64,000 nt of DNA. Source: Bacillota bacterium (GTDB lineage Bacteria > Bacillota > TC1). How positions within the stretch are numbered: position 1 is the stretch's first letter; each line of letters starts with the position of its first letter. The stretch spans positions 1 through 64,000 of the forward strand of contig JAGXHY010000022.1 in assembly GCA_024635925.1 (NCBI GenBank), written 5' to 3'. The translations under genes were made by a program, and so were the position numbers. The notes under the pieces are model-generated. The model was not told the DNA's origin. It did not search any database and worked only from the letters and a program-made list of their open reading frames with translations. Shown here piece after piece: positions 17,765 through 27,201 of this stretch.

Positions 17765-18436
17765 TTATCTTAAATATTTTCTATCTTTTAAACTAAAGTA
17801 ATTCATAAGAACCACAACTAAGAAGGATATTACTAATATTATTATTACATAATATAATGCTATATCCATATTTCCAGCTGCAACTTCCGAATAAATAGCT
17901 AAAGGCAATGTTCTAGTTTTATTAGCAATATTTCCAGCAATCATAGCTGTTGCTCCAAATTCCCCTAGTCCTCTAGCAAATGAAAGTACTCCTCCTGCAA
18001 GAACTCCTGGTAGAGCTAAAGGCATAGTAATTTTCCAAAAAATCTTACCTTCTGACATGCCTAGTGTTCTTCCTGCCATAATTAATTGCTTATCTACTTG
18101 CTCAAAAGCACCTCTAGCCGAGCGATACATTAAAGGAAAAGAAATTACTACTGCAGCAATAACTGTTGCAGTCCAAGAAAAGACTATCCTAACCCCTAGT
18201 ACTTCTAATAAAAATCTACCAAAGGGTCTATTAACCCCAAAAGTCATCAATAGCAAGAAACCCACTACAGTTGGAGGTAAAACTAACGGCAAAGTCATAA
18301 AACCATCAACTACCATCTTAGCTTTTTCAGACTTCATATTAACTACTAATCTAGCCACAAATAGTCCTAACATAAAAGTCAGGACTATTGCTACAGCTGC
18401 TGTTTTAATTGATATTATTATTGGTGAAAGATCCAT
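17765..18436 (-). CDS. modB: Molybdate ABC transporter permease
   Basis: This is a 223-residue permease with five to six helices and the EAA loop in AGRTLGMSEGKIFWKITMPLALPG, which docks on ModC. The helix pattern and the PLVLPPTVVGFLLL segment match ModB. It is preceded by AGGAGATT and follows modA closely. Confidence 0.94.
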   Translation of the reverse strand: MDLSPIIISIKTAAVAIVLTFMLGLFVARLVVNMKSEKAKMVVDGFMTLPLVLPPTVVGFLLLMTFGVNRPFGRFLLEVLGVRIVFSWTATVIAAVVISFPLMYRSARGAFEQVDKQLIMAGRTLGMSEGKIFWKITMPLALPGVLAGGVLSFARGLGEFGATAMIAGNIANKTRTLPLAIYSEVAAGNMDIALYYVIIILVISFLVVVLMNYFSLKDRKYLR

Positions 18437-18445
18437 GATAATCTC

Positions 18446-19234
18446 CTATTTTATAATTGTGAATCCATTATTCTCAAATATATCTAACATATCTTTTGTT
18501 TTTAAAAATTCTGTAAATTTTTTAGATGAATCCTCATTATTTGTTCCTTTAATTACACCAATTGGATAAATAACTCTTTTTACACTACCTATAGGTGCTT
18601 CTTCTACTATTTTAACATTTTTATTAGTCATTGCATCAGTAGAATAAACAATTCCTGCTTCTGCACTACCTTCAGCTACCCAATTCAAAACTTGCGTAAC
18701 ATTTGTTCCAAGACTTGCTTTAGTAGAAACCTTATCCCAAATTTTTAAATTTACTAGTGCTTCCTTACCATATTGTCCCGCTGGTACACTAGCAGGATCT
18801 CCAAGAGCAATATTGTCAGCTTTAATAATATCTGTAAAATTCTTTATATCTTTAGTACTATTTTTTGAAACAATCAATACTATTTTATTTTCTAATAAAT
18901 CAATAACTGAATTTTCTAGTAGTAACCCTTGTTCTTCTAAGGCTGTCATTTCTTTAGTTGCTGCAGACATAAACACATCTATACTAGCACCTGCTTCTAT
19001 CTGTGATTGTAGTTTACCTGAACTATCATAAGTCCCTTGCACTTTAATATTAGGGTACTTCTTTTGGAAGGCAGGTGTGATTTCTTTCTCCAAAGTGTTT
19101 TTCAAGCTTGCTGCTACAGCAATTGTGATAGTTACTTGTTCTTTTTCATTATCATTTTTCCTAGTATTATCACAACCAGAAAAAACGAAAAACATAGCTA
19201 AAAACATTAGAACTATACTTAATCTTTTCTTCAT
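18446..19234 (-). CDS. modA: Molybdate-binding lipoprotein
   Basis: The signal peptide ends in a lipobox before C20 (VFSGC). The mature protein has the ModA core: AVAASLKNTLEKEI with the oxyanion-binding serine, YDSSGKLQSQIEAGA, and LGDPASVPAGQYGKEAL. It captures molybdate or tungstate outside the membrane for ModBC. A block of four 10-bp direct repeats lies 67 bases upstream and probably controls the operon. Confidence 0.94.
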   Translation of the reverse strand: MKKRLSIVLMFLAMFFVFSGCDNTRKNDNEKEQVTITIAVAASLKNTLEKEITPAFQKKYPNIKVQGTYDSSGKLQSQIEAGASIDVFMSAATKEMTALEEQGLLLENSVIDLLENKIVLIVSKNSTKDIKNFTDIIKADNIALGDPASVPAGQYGKEALVNLKIWDKVSTKASLGTNVTQVLNWVAEGSAEAGIVYSTDAMTNKNVKIVEEAPIGSVKRVIYPIGVIKGTNNEDSSKKFTEFLKTKDMLDIFENNGFTIIK

Positions 19235-19300
19235 TGTTTCTCCTCTAACTTAGAATAAACTTAAAAGTTTTAGCTAAAAAATATATATTCAAACACAACT

Positions 19301-19340
19301 ATAACTAACTAAAACTAACTATTACTAACTATTACTAACT
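19301..19340. promoter_or_regulatory. Four tandem 10-bp repeats in the mod divergent promoter region
   Basis: Four consecutive 10-bp units ATAACTAACT, AAAACTAACT, ATTACTAACT and ATTACTAACT lie between modA and the divergent HTH-TOBE regulator. Each repeats once per DNA turn, so bound protein would sit on one face. On the modA strand a TATATT at 19281-19290 could be the -10 box, which places the repeats at and upstream of -35. A role as the operator for the neighbouring regulator is inference. Confidence 0.65.
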
Positions 19341-19447
19341 AAAAACATTATACTAAAACTAAATATGACTGTCAATAAATTGTTATCTCTATAAGCATAT
19401 GGTAGAATAAAAAATAAATATAATGTAGATTGATGAGGATTATTTTA

Positions 19448-19969
19448 ATGAATATAGAAGAATTATATACACCTGAAGAAATAGCAGCAAAACTTAAAAT
19501 AACTAAATATACTGTCTATGAAATGATTAAAAGAGGTGATTTAGATGCCCATCGTCTTGGTAAACAGCTACGTATTTCTGGAGAACAATTAAATCAATAT
19601 CTTCAAAGAGCCAAAGGATCTTCTAATATTTATGATGCAGAAATAAATTCAACTGGTAGTGAGACTACTGCTTTAGTCGATAAAACAATTATCTTTATCA
19701 ATACAGAACTTAGAGGAAAAGTTAGAATATCAATTCATCCTGATGATATTATTTTGAGTAAGGAACCGATGGTCAGTAGTGCTAAAAACAACTATAAAGG
19801 TAAAGTTATAGATATTATAGAAGACAATACAAGTGTTAAGATTATTTTAGATATTGGTATTCCAATCTCAGCTATAATTACAAAAAAATCTTTCTATACA
19901 ATGAACATTAAAAGAGGTCAAGAACTTTTTGTTATATTTAAAACAATGTCAGTTAAGGTATATAAGTAA
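19448..19969 (+). CDS. HTH-TOBE molybdate-type regulator
   Basis: The N-terminal ~55 residues form an excisionase/MerR-like winged HTH (YTPEEIAAKLKITKYTVYEM, then HRLGKQLRISGEQLNQYL). The C-terminus holds a TOBE/Mop-like oxyanion-binding domain (NYKGKVIDIIEDNTSVKIIL, then ELFVIFKTMSVKVYK). This combination is found next to molybdate transporters and is thought to sense molybdate or tungstate. It differs from E. coli ModE in the DNA-binding part. The start is the ATG nine bases after GAGG. It is divergent from modABC across the repeat operator. Confidence 0.85.
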   Translation: MNIEELYTPEEIAAKLKITKYTVYEMIKRGDLDAHRLGKQLRISGEQLNQYLQRAKGSSNIYDAEINSTGSETTALVDKTIIFINTELRGKVRISIHPDDIILSKEPMVSSAKNNYKGKVIDIIEDNTSVKIILDIGIPISAIITKKSFYTMNIKRGQELFVIFKTMSVKVYK

Positions 19970-20073
19970 AAAAAAATAACTGGACTTGATTGCTTACCAA
20001 TATATGTTATGCTATTTATACAGACCGAAATGTTTGTAAAATCAAACAAATATAACATTAGGAGGAACAAAAA

Positions 20074-20652
20074 ATGGAACACAAGTTAAAAGACTTACCT
20101 TTTAGTATGGACGCATTAGAACCAATTATATCTCGTGAAACTCTCGAGTATCATTATGGTAAACATCACCAATCATATGTAACAAATTTGAATAAACTGA
20201 TTGTAGGCACTGAATTTGAGAATATGACTTTAGAGGAAATAATTATGAAATCTAGTGCTGGCATATTTAATAATGCTGCTCAAGTCTTTAATCATACATT
20301 CTACTGGAATAGCTTAGCTCCCAACGCTGGTGGAGAACCAAGTGGTAAATTAGCTGAGTTAATCAGTAAAGAATTTGGTTCATTCTCTGCCTTCAAGGAA
20401 AAATTTAGTAAGACAGCGGCTACAACATTTGGTTCTGGTTGGGCTTGGTTAGTTAAAGATAAGAATGGAAAATTAGAAATAGTAAGTACTAGTAATGCTG
20501 GAAATCCAATGACCGATGGTAAAAAACCATTATTAAATTGTGATGTATGGGAGCATGCCTATTATATTGATTATAGAAACGCCCGTCCTAGTTATATTGA
20601 AAAATTTTGGGATTTAGTAAATTGGGATTTCGTTTCATCTAATCTAGAATAA
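20074..20652 (+). CDS. sodB: Superoxide dismutase, iron type
   Basis: The metal ligands are in place: H27, H74, D157 and H161 ([15 protein letters not shown]). Q70 in [13 protein letters not shown] is the glutamine position typical of Fe enzymes rather than Mn enzymes. It converts superoxide to oxygen and peroxide in the cytoplasm, so the organism meets oxygen at times. An AGGAGG site precedes the ATG. The gene is monocistronic and ends in a strong terminator. Confidence 0.95.
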   Translation: MEHKLKDLPFSMDALEPIISRETLEYHYGKHHQSYVTNLNKLIVGTEFENMTLEEIIMKSSAGIFNNAAQVFNHTFYWNSLAPNAGGEPSGKLAELISKEFGSFSAFKEKFSKTAATTFGSGWAWLVKDKNGKLEIVSTSNAGNPMTDGKKPLLNCDVWEHAYYIDYRNARPSYIEKFWDLVNWDFVSSNLE

Positions 20653-20690
20653 ACAAAAAACTTTAATAGTCAAATTAAAATAAAATAGAA

Positions 20691-20733
20691 AAAAAGATGA
20701 GCTATGAAATATTTCATAGCTCATCTTTTTTTT
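20691..20733. terminator. Strong bidirectional terminator
   Basis: A perfect 40-bp palindrome (core GAGCTATGAAAT / ATTTCATAGCTC, flanked by A5 and T5) separates sod from the convergent dehydratase genes. Confidence 0.92.
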
Positions 20734-20738
20734 AAAAA

Positions 20739-21263
20739 TTAATATCTATTATCAGCATAATTAACCCAACCGCCTTCTTGTACTAATACCTTATCAAAGC
20801 CACCAAGTTCAAAATCTAGAACTTCAGATTTCTCACCAGAACTCACATAAATCTTAGCCTTATCTATATCAACTTCTATATTAGTTTTAGAACCAGAATA
20901 GTTATTAAATAAATTGTCAATCTGAGCCTTTGGTAATTCAATAGCCATCATCCCACAGTTGAACATATTTTGTCTAAAAATTCTAGCAAAACTTTCAGCA
21001 ATAACAACATTTATCCCATTAACCTCTAAAGCCCAAGGAGCATGTTCTCTTGAAGAGCCACAACCAAAATTTTCTCTAGTAACCACAACAACCTTATCTT
21101 TAATATCTTCTTTATTATCAAAGCCAGTTAAAGTTAAATCCTCTAATAAATAGGGCTTTAAGGCCTCTTTAGTAATTTCAGTTAGATACCTAGCAGGGAT
21201 TATTTCATCAGTATTAATATCACTTCTATCTAAAAATAAAACTTTTCCATTAAAATTCTTCAT
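20739..21263 (-). CDS. leuD: Isopropylmalate dehydratase-type small subunit
   Basis: The aconitase swivel domain is clear: INTDEIIPARYLTE and ENFGCGSSREHAPWAL, with IAESFARIFRQNMFNCG. It forms the active enzyme with the large subunit encoded directly upstream. The start is set at the ATG preceding KNFNGK, which matches family N-termini; an ATG four codons earlier overlaps the leader of the site. No leuA or leuB is nearby, so the substrate may be isopropylmalate, citramalate/methylmalate or a related acid. Confidence 0.85.
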   Translation of the reverse strand: MKNFNGKVLFLDRSDINTDEIIPARYLTEITKEALKPYLLEDLTLTGFDNKEDIKDKVVVVTRENFGCGSSREHAPWALEVNGINVVIAESFARIFRQNMFNCGMMAIELPKAQIDNLFNNYSGSKTNIEVDIDKAKIYVSSGEKSEVLDFELGGFDKVLVQEGGWVNYADNRY

Positions 21264-21275
21264 TATTTTCACCAT

Positions 21276-22562
21276 TTATCCTTTATACAATTGAGAATTA
21301 ACTATAGTTCCAGCAATAGCAGAAGCTGCAGCAGTAGCTGGACTCATTAAATGAACCATACCACCCTTTCCCATTCTGCCAGTAAAGTTACGATTAGTAG
21401 TAGAGGCACAAACCTCACCACTCGCAAGAACACCATTACTCATACCAAGACAAGCACCACAAGTAGGATTTGTTACACAAAATCCAGCACTTTGGAAGAT
21501 TTCAATCAAACCTTCTTTTAATGCCATAGTATAAATTGCAGGTGAAGCAGGACTAACAATTGCCCTAACTTCATCACTAATCCTTTTTCCTTTAAGAATA
21601 CTAGCAGCAACTCTTAAATCCTCAATACGACCATTAGTACAACTACCAATATATATCTGATCTAATTTAGTTCCAGTCAATTCCTTAACTGATTTTACCT
21701 GATCAGGTTTATTTCCAAAAGTTGCCATTGGTTCTAGTTTACTAATATCATAATCATACACTTTTTCATAAATAGCATCTTCATCAGAAACCCATTTGGA
21801 ATAATCCTTCAAGGCCTCTTCTTTAGAACTAAATTCATCTTTAATATGATTCCATAAATAATCTACTGTTGTCATATCAGGATAGCAAACACCAACTGTG
21901 CCTCCTGCCTCAATTGCCATATTACATAAAGTCATACGTGACTCCATAGACATTTCATCAACAACAGGTCCTGTAAATTCTATAGCCATATTAGTAGCAC
22001 CATTAACAGTTAACTCTTTAATAATAAAAAGAATTAAATCCTTAGCATAAACACCAGGTCTTAAACTTCCTTTTAAATTGAATTTAATCGACTTAGGTGA
22101 TTTAAAAGCACAAACTCCTTTTAGAATTCCCACTTCCAGGTCTGTTGTTCCAACACCTGCTGCAAAGGCACCAAATGCTCCATGTGTACAAGTATGAGAA
22201 TCTCCCATAATGATAGTATAACCTGGTCTAACAAAGCCTTTTTCAGGGAAAATTACGTGGCATACGCCATTTCTTCCAATATCAAAAAAATCCTTTATTT
22301 TATGCCTTCTAGCCCAGTCCCTAATTATTTTTCCTTGTTCTGCAGTTTTTGAGTCCTTCGCTGGAGTAACATGATCGATTACAGCTTTAATTTTTGTTGA
22401 ATCAAAAACTCTATCCTTACCTCTTGCCATCAAATCTGTAATAGCAATTGGTGTAGTTATTTCATGACAGAAGACTCTGTCTAATTTTAATACATGAGTA
22501 TCTGGATAAGGTTGTTCTACCCTATGTGCATCAAATATTTTTTCTACTAATGTTTTGCCCAT
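21276..22562 (-). CDS. leuC: Isopropylmalate dehydratase/homoaconitase-type large subunit
   Basis: The 4Fe-4S cysteines are visible in IGSCTNGRIEDL and in NPTCGACLGM, with substrate-loop residues in GDSHTCTHGAFGAFAAGVG. The length of 428 is that of the shorter LeuC/homoaconitase branch of archaea and clostridia rather than the ~466-residue E. coli type. With the small subunit it isomerises or hydrates a 2-alkylmalate through dehydration. Oxygen sensitivity is expected. Confidence 0.88.
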   Translation of the reverse strand: MGKTLVEKIFDAHRVEQPYPDTHVLKLDRVFCHEITTPIAITDLMARGKDRVFDSTKIKAVIDHVTPAKDSKTAEQGKIIRDWARRHKIKDFFDIGRNGVCHVIFPEKGFVRPGYTIIMGDSHTCTHGAFGAFAAGVGTTDLEVGILKGVCAFKSPKSIKFNLKGSLRPGVYAKDLILFIIKELTVNGATNMAIEFTGPVVDEMSMESRMTLCNMAIEAGGTVGVCYPDMTTVDYLWNHIKDEFSSKEEALKDYSKWVSDEDAIYEKVYDYDISKLEPMATFGNKPDQVKSVKELTGTKLDQIYIGSCTNGRIEDLRVAASILKGKRISDEVRAIVSPASPAIYTMALKEGLIEIFQSAGFCVTNPTCGACLGMSNGVLASGEVCASTTNRNFTGRMGKGGMVHLMSPATAAASAIAGTIVNSQLYKG

Positions 22563-22708
22563 TTCATTCTCCTTTTTCTTTTCTTACTCGTTCCCTATAA
22601 TTATATAGTTTTTGATGAAAATTATAAAGTCTAAAATCATATTTTCGTGGTAATATAATAGTATAAATAATAATGAAGTATTATTCATTATAGTAAGGAG
22701 ATAATATT

Positions 22709-23365
22709 ATGAAAATTAAAATTCTATTTGTTTCAATTTTAAGTATTCTTCTTCTATTTACTCTGACTGGTTGTGGCAGACAGGAAGTTAGCGAAAATCT
22801 TAAAGAACTAGCCAAAGTAGAAGTTAAAGAATATGAAGGAAAGGATTTATCCTCAATCGTTGATTTTAGAGAAAATTCAATTGCAGGTCCTCAAAATGTG
22901 GACATAAGCAAATATAAGCTAAAAATTGATGGATTAGTAGAAAATCCTAGTGATTTCACCTATGATGAAATTCTTACAAACACAAAGTATACTAAAGTAG
23001 TAAGACTAGACTGCGTTGAAGGTTGGAGTGTTGATATCCTTTGGGAAGGTGTTTTAGTTAAGGATCTCTTAGATAAAGTTCAAGTTAAAAGCTCTGCTAA
23101 TACTGTGATTTTTTATGCATATGATGGGTATAGCACTTCACTTCCACTTAGTACAATCCTTGATAAGGATATGATTATGGCCTTTAAGATGAATGGTGTG
23201 GTTCTCCCTCCAGAAAGAGGATATCCATTCCAGTTAGTTGCTGAAGATAAGTTAGGTTATAAATGGGCTAAATGGATAACTCATATAGAATTATCTAGTG
23301 ATGAAAACTATAAGGGTTATTGGGAAAGTAGAGGATATAGTAATGAAGCTAATGCCGAAAATTGA
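22709..23365 (+). CDS. Molybdopterin-dependent oxidoreductase lipoprotein (sulfite-oxidase fold)
   Basis: A signal peptide ends in a lipobox at C22 (LTGC). The mature domain is the sulfite-oxidase Moco fold: YKLKIDGLVENPSDFTYDEI, then VVRLDCVEGWSVDILWEG with the molybdenum-ligand cysteine C102, and ERGYPFQLVAEDKLGYKWAKW. It lies on the outer face of the membrane. The next gene overlaps by 23 bases and encodes a small helical membrane protein, a likely electron partner. The substrate is unknown. The mod genes 3 kb away could supply molybdenum. Confidence 0.88.
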   Translation: MKIKILFVSILSILLLFTLTGCGRQEVSENLKELAKVEVKEYEGKDLSSIVDFRENSIAGPQNVDISKYKLKIDGLVENPSDFTYDEILTNTKYTKVVRLDCVEGWSVDILWEGVLVKDLLDKVQVKSSANTVIFYAYDGYSTSLPLSTILDKDMIMAFKMNGVVLPPERGYPFQLVAEDKLGYKWAKWITHIELSSDENYKGYWESRGYSNEANAEN

Positions 23366-23645
23366 TCGAATTGCTGCCTGGGTTCTTCTATTATCATTTA
23401 TAACCTATATGCTCTCAGGTATTGATACTGTAAGAAGACTTTTGATACCCCAGTTATCATCACTTATACATTTGCAATATCTTTTTATTCCAGCACATAT
23501 TGCCTTTACTATCCATACTACTTACGCAATACACCTGGCTATAAAAAGATGGAATCTATGGAACACAATAAGTAAAATAATCTTATCCATTTACTTATTG
23601 TTGAATGTAACTCTATTAGTCTATTACATTACAAACTTTTATTAA
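23343..23645 (+). CDS. Small membrane partner of the Moco protein (possible heme b protein)
   Basis: About 100 residues with three helices. The ATG inside the end of the Moco gene follows AGAGGATA and is the best start. Histidines in and next to helices two and three (LIHLQYLFIPAHIAFTIHTT, then YAIHLAIKRW) could ligate heme, as in MsrQ-like or cytochrome-b-like partners. It is shorter than MsrQ and no family is certain. The tight overlap says it acts with the oxidoreductase. Confidence 0.65.
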   Translation: MKLMPKIDRIAAWVLLLSFITYMLSGIDTVRRLLIPQLSSLIHLQYLFIPAHIAFTIHTTYAIHLAIKRWNLWNTISKIILSIYLLLNVTLLVYYITNFY

Positions 23646-23739
23646 AATTTATCAAACCGTAACTGTAGATACATCATATTCTATTAACCTATAGTACAAT
23701 ATCAGTATAATAAGAAAATATGAAAGGAAGTTGAACTTT

Positions 23740-23973
23740 ATGGAAAATTTTACTGCGAGAGTAGATGCAAGAGATTATGAACCAAAACTTAAACATCCAG
23801 CTATCTTTGGAGCCTTTGATGCCCTAAAACCAGGAGAAAAAATGGAGTTGATAAATGATCATGAGCCTAAACCACTTCTTTATCAATTCATGATAGAAAT
23901 GCCTGAACAATACGAATGGGATTACCTTGAAGAAGGACCTGAAATTTGGAGAGTTTGTATAACTAAAAAGTAG
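23740..23973 (+). CDS. DUF2249 domain protein
   Basis: The sequence VDARDYEPKLKHPAIFGAFD, GEKMELINDHEPKPLLYQF and the terminal EGPEIWRVCITK define DUF2249, a small domain related to the TusA fold. It is 77 residues from the ATG about ten bases after AGGAAG. Such proteins occur with anaerobic respiration and nitrogen-oxide or heme enzymes. Its place after the Moco pair is consistent with redox metabolism, but the function is not established. Confidence 0.82.
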   Translation: MENFTARVDARDYEPKLKHPAIFGAFDALKPGEKMELINDHEPKPLLYQFMIEMPEQYEWDYLEEGPEIWRVCITKK

Positions 23974-24004
23974 AACCTAAAATACGATACCCTACAATAA
24001 TTTA

Positions 24005-24042
24005 AGAGCTATTAAGATTTAATCTTAATAGCTCTATTTTTT
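24005..24042. terminator. Intrinsic terminator
   Basis: Perfect 14-base arms (AGAGCTATTAAGAT / ATCTTAATAGCTCT) with a three-base loop and a following T-run end the DUF2249 transcript. Confidence 0.88.
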
Positions 24043-24394
24043 ATACTTCATTTTTCACTAAATCATATAATCTTTTGTTTTGAAAAATTCTTTCCTTACC
24101 TATTTTTTCAGAAACAAGAAAGCCTTCTTTTTCTAAGGATGAAAGATAACTACTAGCTGTTTTTCTTGTAACCTTTAATCCCTTTTCGATATATACTGTC
24201 TTAGTATAAATCTCATAGAAAAGTAAATCAATTAATGCCTTAGAGTAAATCTTTGGAAGTTTCTCTTTTATTTCAGTATTAATTAATCCTAGCTCAGTAT
24301 TAATTCGCCTAACGAGTCTTAAGGATTCTACTGCAGTTTCCTCAATACCTTTAAGAATATATATAATCCAATCTTCAATCTTCAATATTCCCAT
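24041..24394 (-). CDS. Orphan C-terminal winged-helix of a Fic-family protein
   Basis: The sequence EDWIIYILKGIEETAVESLR, EIKEKLPKIYSKALIDLLF and a winged helix (YIEKGLKVTRKTASSYLSSL, EKIGKERIFQNKRLYDLV) match the C-terminal third of SoFic-type Fic AMP-transferases. The catalytic HPFxDGN motif and the rest of the Fic domain are absent. It is either a truncated remnant or a stand-alone regulator. The ribosome site is weak (AGGT). A 41-bp inverted repeat lies immediately upstream, which would suit an autoregulator. Confidence 0.7.
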   Translation of the reverse strand: MGILKIEDWIIYILKGIEETAVESLRLVRRINTELGLINTEIKEKLPKIYSKALIDLLFYEIYTKTVYIEKGLKVTRKTASSYLSSLEKEGFLVSEKIGKERIFQNKRLYDLVKNEV

Positions 24395-24410
24395 ATTTTA
24401 CCTATGTCAA

Positions 24411-24451
24411 GAGTACGTGGATAAAATATTAACTATTTTACCCACGTACTC
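24411..24451. promoter_or_regulatory. 18-bp-arm inverted repeat upstream of the orphan wHTH gene
   Basis: The left arm GAGTACGTGGATAAAATA and the right arm TATTTTACCCACGTACTC differ from perfect symmetry at one position and have a 5-base loop. No T-run follows on either strand, so an operator is more likely than a terminator. It lies between the clpB stop codon and the start of the orphan winged-helix gene. Confidence 0.6.
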
Positions 24452-24474
24452 ACATGTTTATATTATATTTTCTC

Positions 24475-27093
24475 TTATACGCTTGGATTCACCCATTTGA
24501 GAGTCAACTCTTCATCAACATAGTCCACTGTGATAGCAGCACCATCAAGAATCTCTCCGCTAATTAGTTTCCTTGCTAACAAGTTCTCTACCTGATTTTG
24601 TAAGAAACGTCTTAAAGGTCTAGCACCATACACAGGATCATAACCACCTTCAATTATATACTCAACAGCCTTATCAGTCATAGAAAGCTTCAATCTACGA
24701 TCATCAAGCCTTGACTGAAGTTCTTTTACCAATATATGAATAATCTGTTCAATATCTCCTCTATTAAGAGGCTTGAAGAAAATAATATCATCAACTCTAT
24801 TTAAGAACTCAGGCCTAAATAAGCGCTTAAGTTCATCCATAACCTCTTTTCTAGCAACCTCAGTTATATTACCCTTCTTATCAATACCCTCTAACAAATA
24901 TGAAGAACCAACATTAGAAGTCATGATGATAATAGTATTTTTAAAATCAACCATACGACCTTGTGAATCAGTTATCCGTCCATCATCTAAAACCTGTAAT
25001 AAAATATTAAACACATCCGGATGAGCCTTCTCTATCTCATCAAAAAGTATTACAGAATAAGGCTTACGACGAACTGACTCAGTTAATTGACCCCCCTCTT
25101 CATATCCAACATATCCAGGAGGGGCACCAATCAATCTAGAAACAGCATGCTTCTCCATATACTCACTCATATCAATACGAACAATATTTTCCACAGAATC
25201 AAAAAGATTAATAGCAATAGTCTTAGCCAATTCTGTTTTACCTACACCAGTAGGACCAAGAAAAATAAAGGATCCTATTGGTCTTTTAGGATCTTTAATC
25301 CCTGCCCTTGCTCTAATAATAGAATCAGTCACACTTTGTACAGCTTCATCTTGACCAATTACACTCTCATGAAGAATCTCATTTAAACGCATTAATTTTT
25401 CTCTTTCACCCTCAACAAGTTTTGTTAAAGGAATACCAGTCCATTGAGAAATAATTTTAGCAATTTCTTCTTCTATAACTTCCTCTCTAATAAGAGGAGT
25501 AGCCCCTCTGTTCTTCATAAACTTTTCTTCCTCATCTTTTAATCTCTTTTCAAGTTCAGGAATTTTACCATACTTTAATTCAGCAGCTCTATTTAAATCA
25601 TACTCTCTCTCAGCTTTTTCAACCTCTTGATGAAGTTGTTCAATTTCTTCTCTTAACTTACTTACATGAGTAATAGCCTTTTTCTCATTATCCCACTGAG
25701 ACTTCATAGTCATCATTTTTTCCTTTAAATCAGCAAGTTCTTTTTGAAGAATATGTAACCTATTATGACTAGCCTTATCTTTTTCCTTCTTAAGTGCCGC
25801 TTCTTCAATCTCCAGCTGCATTACTCTTCTAGAAACCTCATCAAGTTCTGCAGGTAAAGAATCTATTTCAGTTCTAATTAAAGCACAAGCCTCATCAACT
25901 AAATCAATCGCCTTATCAGGTAAGAAGCGATCACTAATATAGCGGTGAGACAAAACAGCAGCAGAAACTAAAGCATTATCATGAATTCTAACACCATGAA
26001 AGACCTCAAAACGCTCTTTCAAACCTCTAAGTATTGAAATTGTATCCTCTACAGTAGGTTCATCAACCATAACCGGTTGGAAACGACGTTCTAAAGCAGA
26101 ATCTTTTTCAATATATTTTCTATACTCATCTAAAGTAGTTGCTCCAATACAATGAAGCTCACCACGAGCCAACATTGGCTTTAACATATTGCCAGCATCC
26201 ATAGAACCTTCAGTTTTACCAGCACCTACAATAGTATGAATTTCATCAATAAAAAGAAGAATTTCACCATCACTTTTTTTAATTTCTTGCAAAACGGCTT
26301 TAAGTCTTTCTTCAAATTCCCCTCTATACTTAGCACCCGCAATTAAAGCCCCCATATCAAGAGAGAATATTTTCTTATCCTTTAAACCTTCAGGCACATC
26401 ACCTCTAACAATACGATGAGCAAGTCCTTCTACTATAGCAGTCTTACCAACACCAGGTTCTCCAATTAATACCGGATTATTCTTAGTCTTTCTTGATAAA
26501 ATCCTAATAGCATGGCGTATTTCCATGTCCCTACCAATTACAGGATCTAATTTGTTGTTTCTAGCCAACTTCACCAGTTCCTGACCATATTTTTCCAATG
26601 CCTCATAGGTTGATTCTGGAGTATTACTAGTAACTCTTTGATTCCCCCTAATTCCAGACAAAGCCTTAAGAAAACCATCCTTAGTTATATTAAATATTTT
26701 AAATACTCCATCTAATGGACTACTTTTAATCTCGGCTAATATACCTAAAAATATATGCTCAACTGAAATATATTCATCCTTCATGTTTTTAGATTCATTT
26801 TCACCTTTTAATAAAACTTTATCAACTTTCCTACTAATATATATTTTCCCTGGTTCACGTCCAGGTCCACTTACTTTAGGTTTCTTCTCTAATAAACCCT
26901 CTATTTCCTTACTAAAAGATGCTGTGTTTACATCCATATTTTTTAATATACGTGGTAGTAAACCATCCTCTTGTTCTAAAAGAGCAATTAAAAGATGCTC
27001 TATTTCAATTTCTATTTGCCCATATCTAAGAGCTTTTGTTTCTGCTTGTTGTAGAGCTTCCATTGATTTTTGAGTTAATTTGTTTGGATCCAT
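24475..27093 (-). CDS. clpB: ClpB disaggregase
   Basis: The protein has the N-terminal Clp repeat domain (1-150), the first AAA+ module with [15 protein letters not shown] near 207, and the coiled-coil middle domain (about 410-530). The second AAA+ module has [13 protein letters not shown] near 610, and the small C-terminal domain reads [15 protein letters not shown]. At 872 residues it is full length. It pulls apart aggregated proteins together with DnaK. AGGAGG precedes the ATG. It is divergent from htpG, with a CIRCE operator in the shared gap. Confidence 0.97.
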   Translation of the reverse strand: MDPNKLTQKSMEALQQAETKALRYGQIEIEIEHLLIALLEQEDGLLPRILKNMDVNTASFSKEIEGLLEKKPKVSGPGREPGKIYISRKVDKVLLKGENESKNMKDEYISVEHIFLGILAEIKSSPLDGVFKIFNITKDGFLKALSGIRGNQRVTSNTPESTYEALEKYGQELVKLARNNKLDPVIGRDMEIRHAIRILSRKTKNNPVLIGEPGVGKTAIVEGLAHRIVRGDVPEGLKDKKIFSLDMGALIAGAKYRGEFEERLKAVLQEIKKSDGEILLFIDEIHTIVGAGKTEGSMDAGNMLKPMLARGELHCIGATTLDEYRKYIEKDSALERRFQPVMVDEPTVEDTISILRGLKERFEVFHGVRIHDNALVSAAVLSHRYISDRFLPDKAIDLVDEACALIRTEIDSLPAELDEVSRRVMQLEIEEAALKKEKDKASHNRLHILQKELADLKEKMMTMKSQWDNEKKAITHVSKLREEIEQLHQEVEKAEREYDLNRAAELKYGKIPELEKRLKDEEEKFMKNRGATPLIREEVIEEEIAKIISQWTGIPLTKLVEGEREKLMRLNEILHESVIGQDEAVQSVTDSIIRARAGIKDPKRPIGSFIFLGPTGVGKTELAKTIAINLFDSVENIVRIDMSEYMEKHAVSRLIGAPPGYVGYEEGGQLTESVRRKPYSVILFDEIEKAHPDVFNILLQVLDDGRITDSQGRMVDFKNTIIIMTSNVGSSYLLEGIDKKGNITEVARKEVMDELKRLFRPEFLNRVDDIIFFKPLNRGDIEQIIHILVKELQSRLDDRRLKLSMTDKAVEYIIEGGYDPVYGARPLRRFLQNQVENLLARKLISGEILDGAAITVDYVDEELTLKWVNPSV

Positions 27094-27164
27094 AATATTT
27101 CCTCCTAACTAATTACTTTATACTAATATAATACACCTTTTTAATAAAAATATTATAAAAAAAT

Positions 27165-27194
27165 TTGACTTAAAGTAGGTTTTTATGATATAAA
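27165..27194 (+). promoter_or_regulatory. SigA-type promoter of htpG
   Basis: TTGACT (27165-27170) and TATAAA (27189-27194) are separated by 18 bases. The CIRCE element begins eight bases downstream and so covers the expected transcription start. Confidence 0.7.
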
Positions 27195-27201
27195 GTATCT
27201 A

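Noticed and set aside
20030-20073. PerR or Fur box upstream of sod
   Set aside because: No convincing inverted repeat was visible in the short upstream region.
24411-24451. Inverted repeat as the clpB terminator
   Set aside because: No T-run follows on the minus strand, and the arms are longer than needed, so an operator is preferred.
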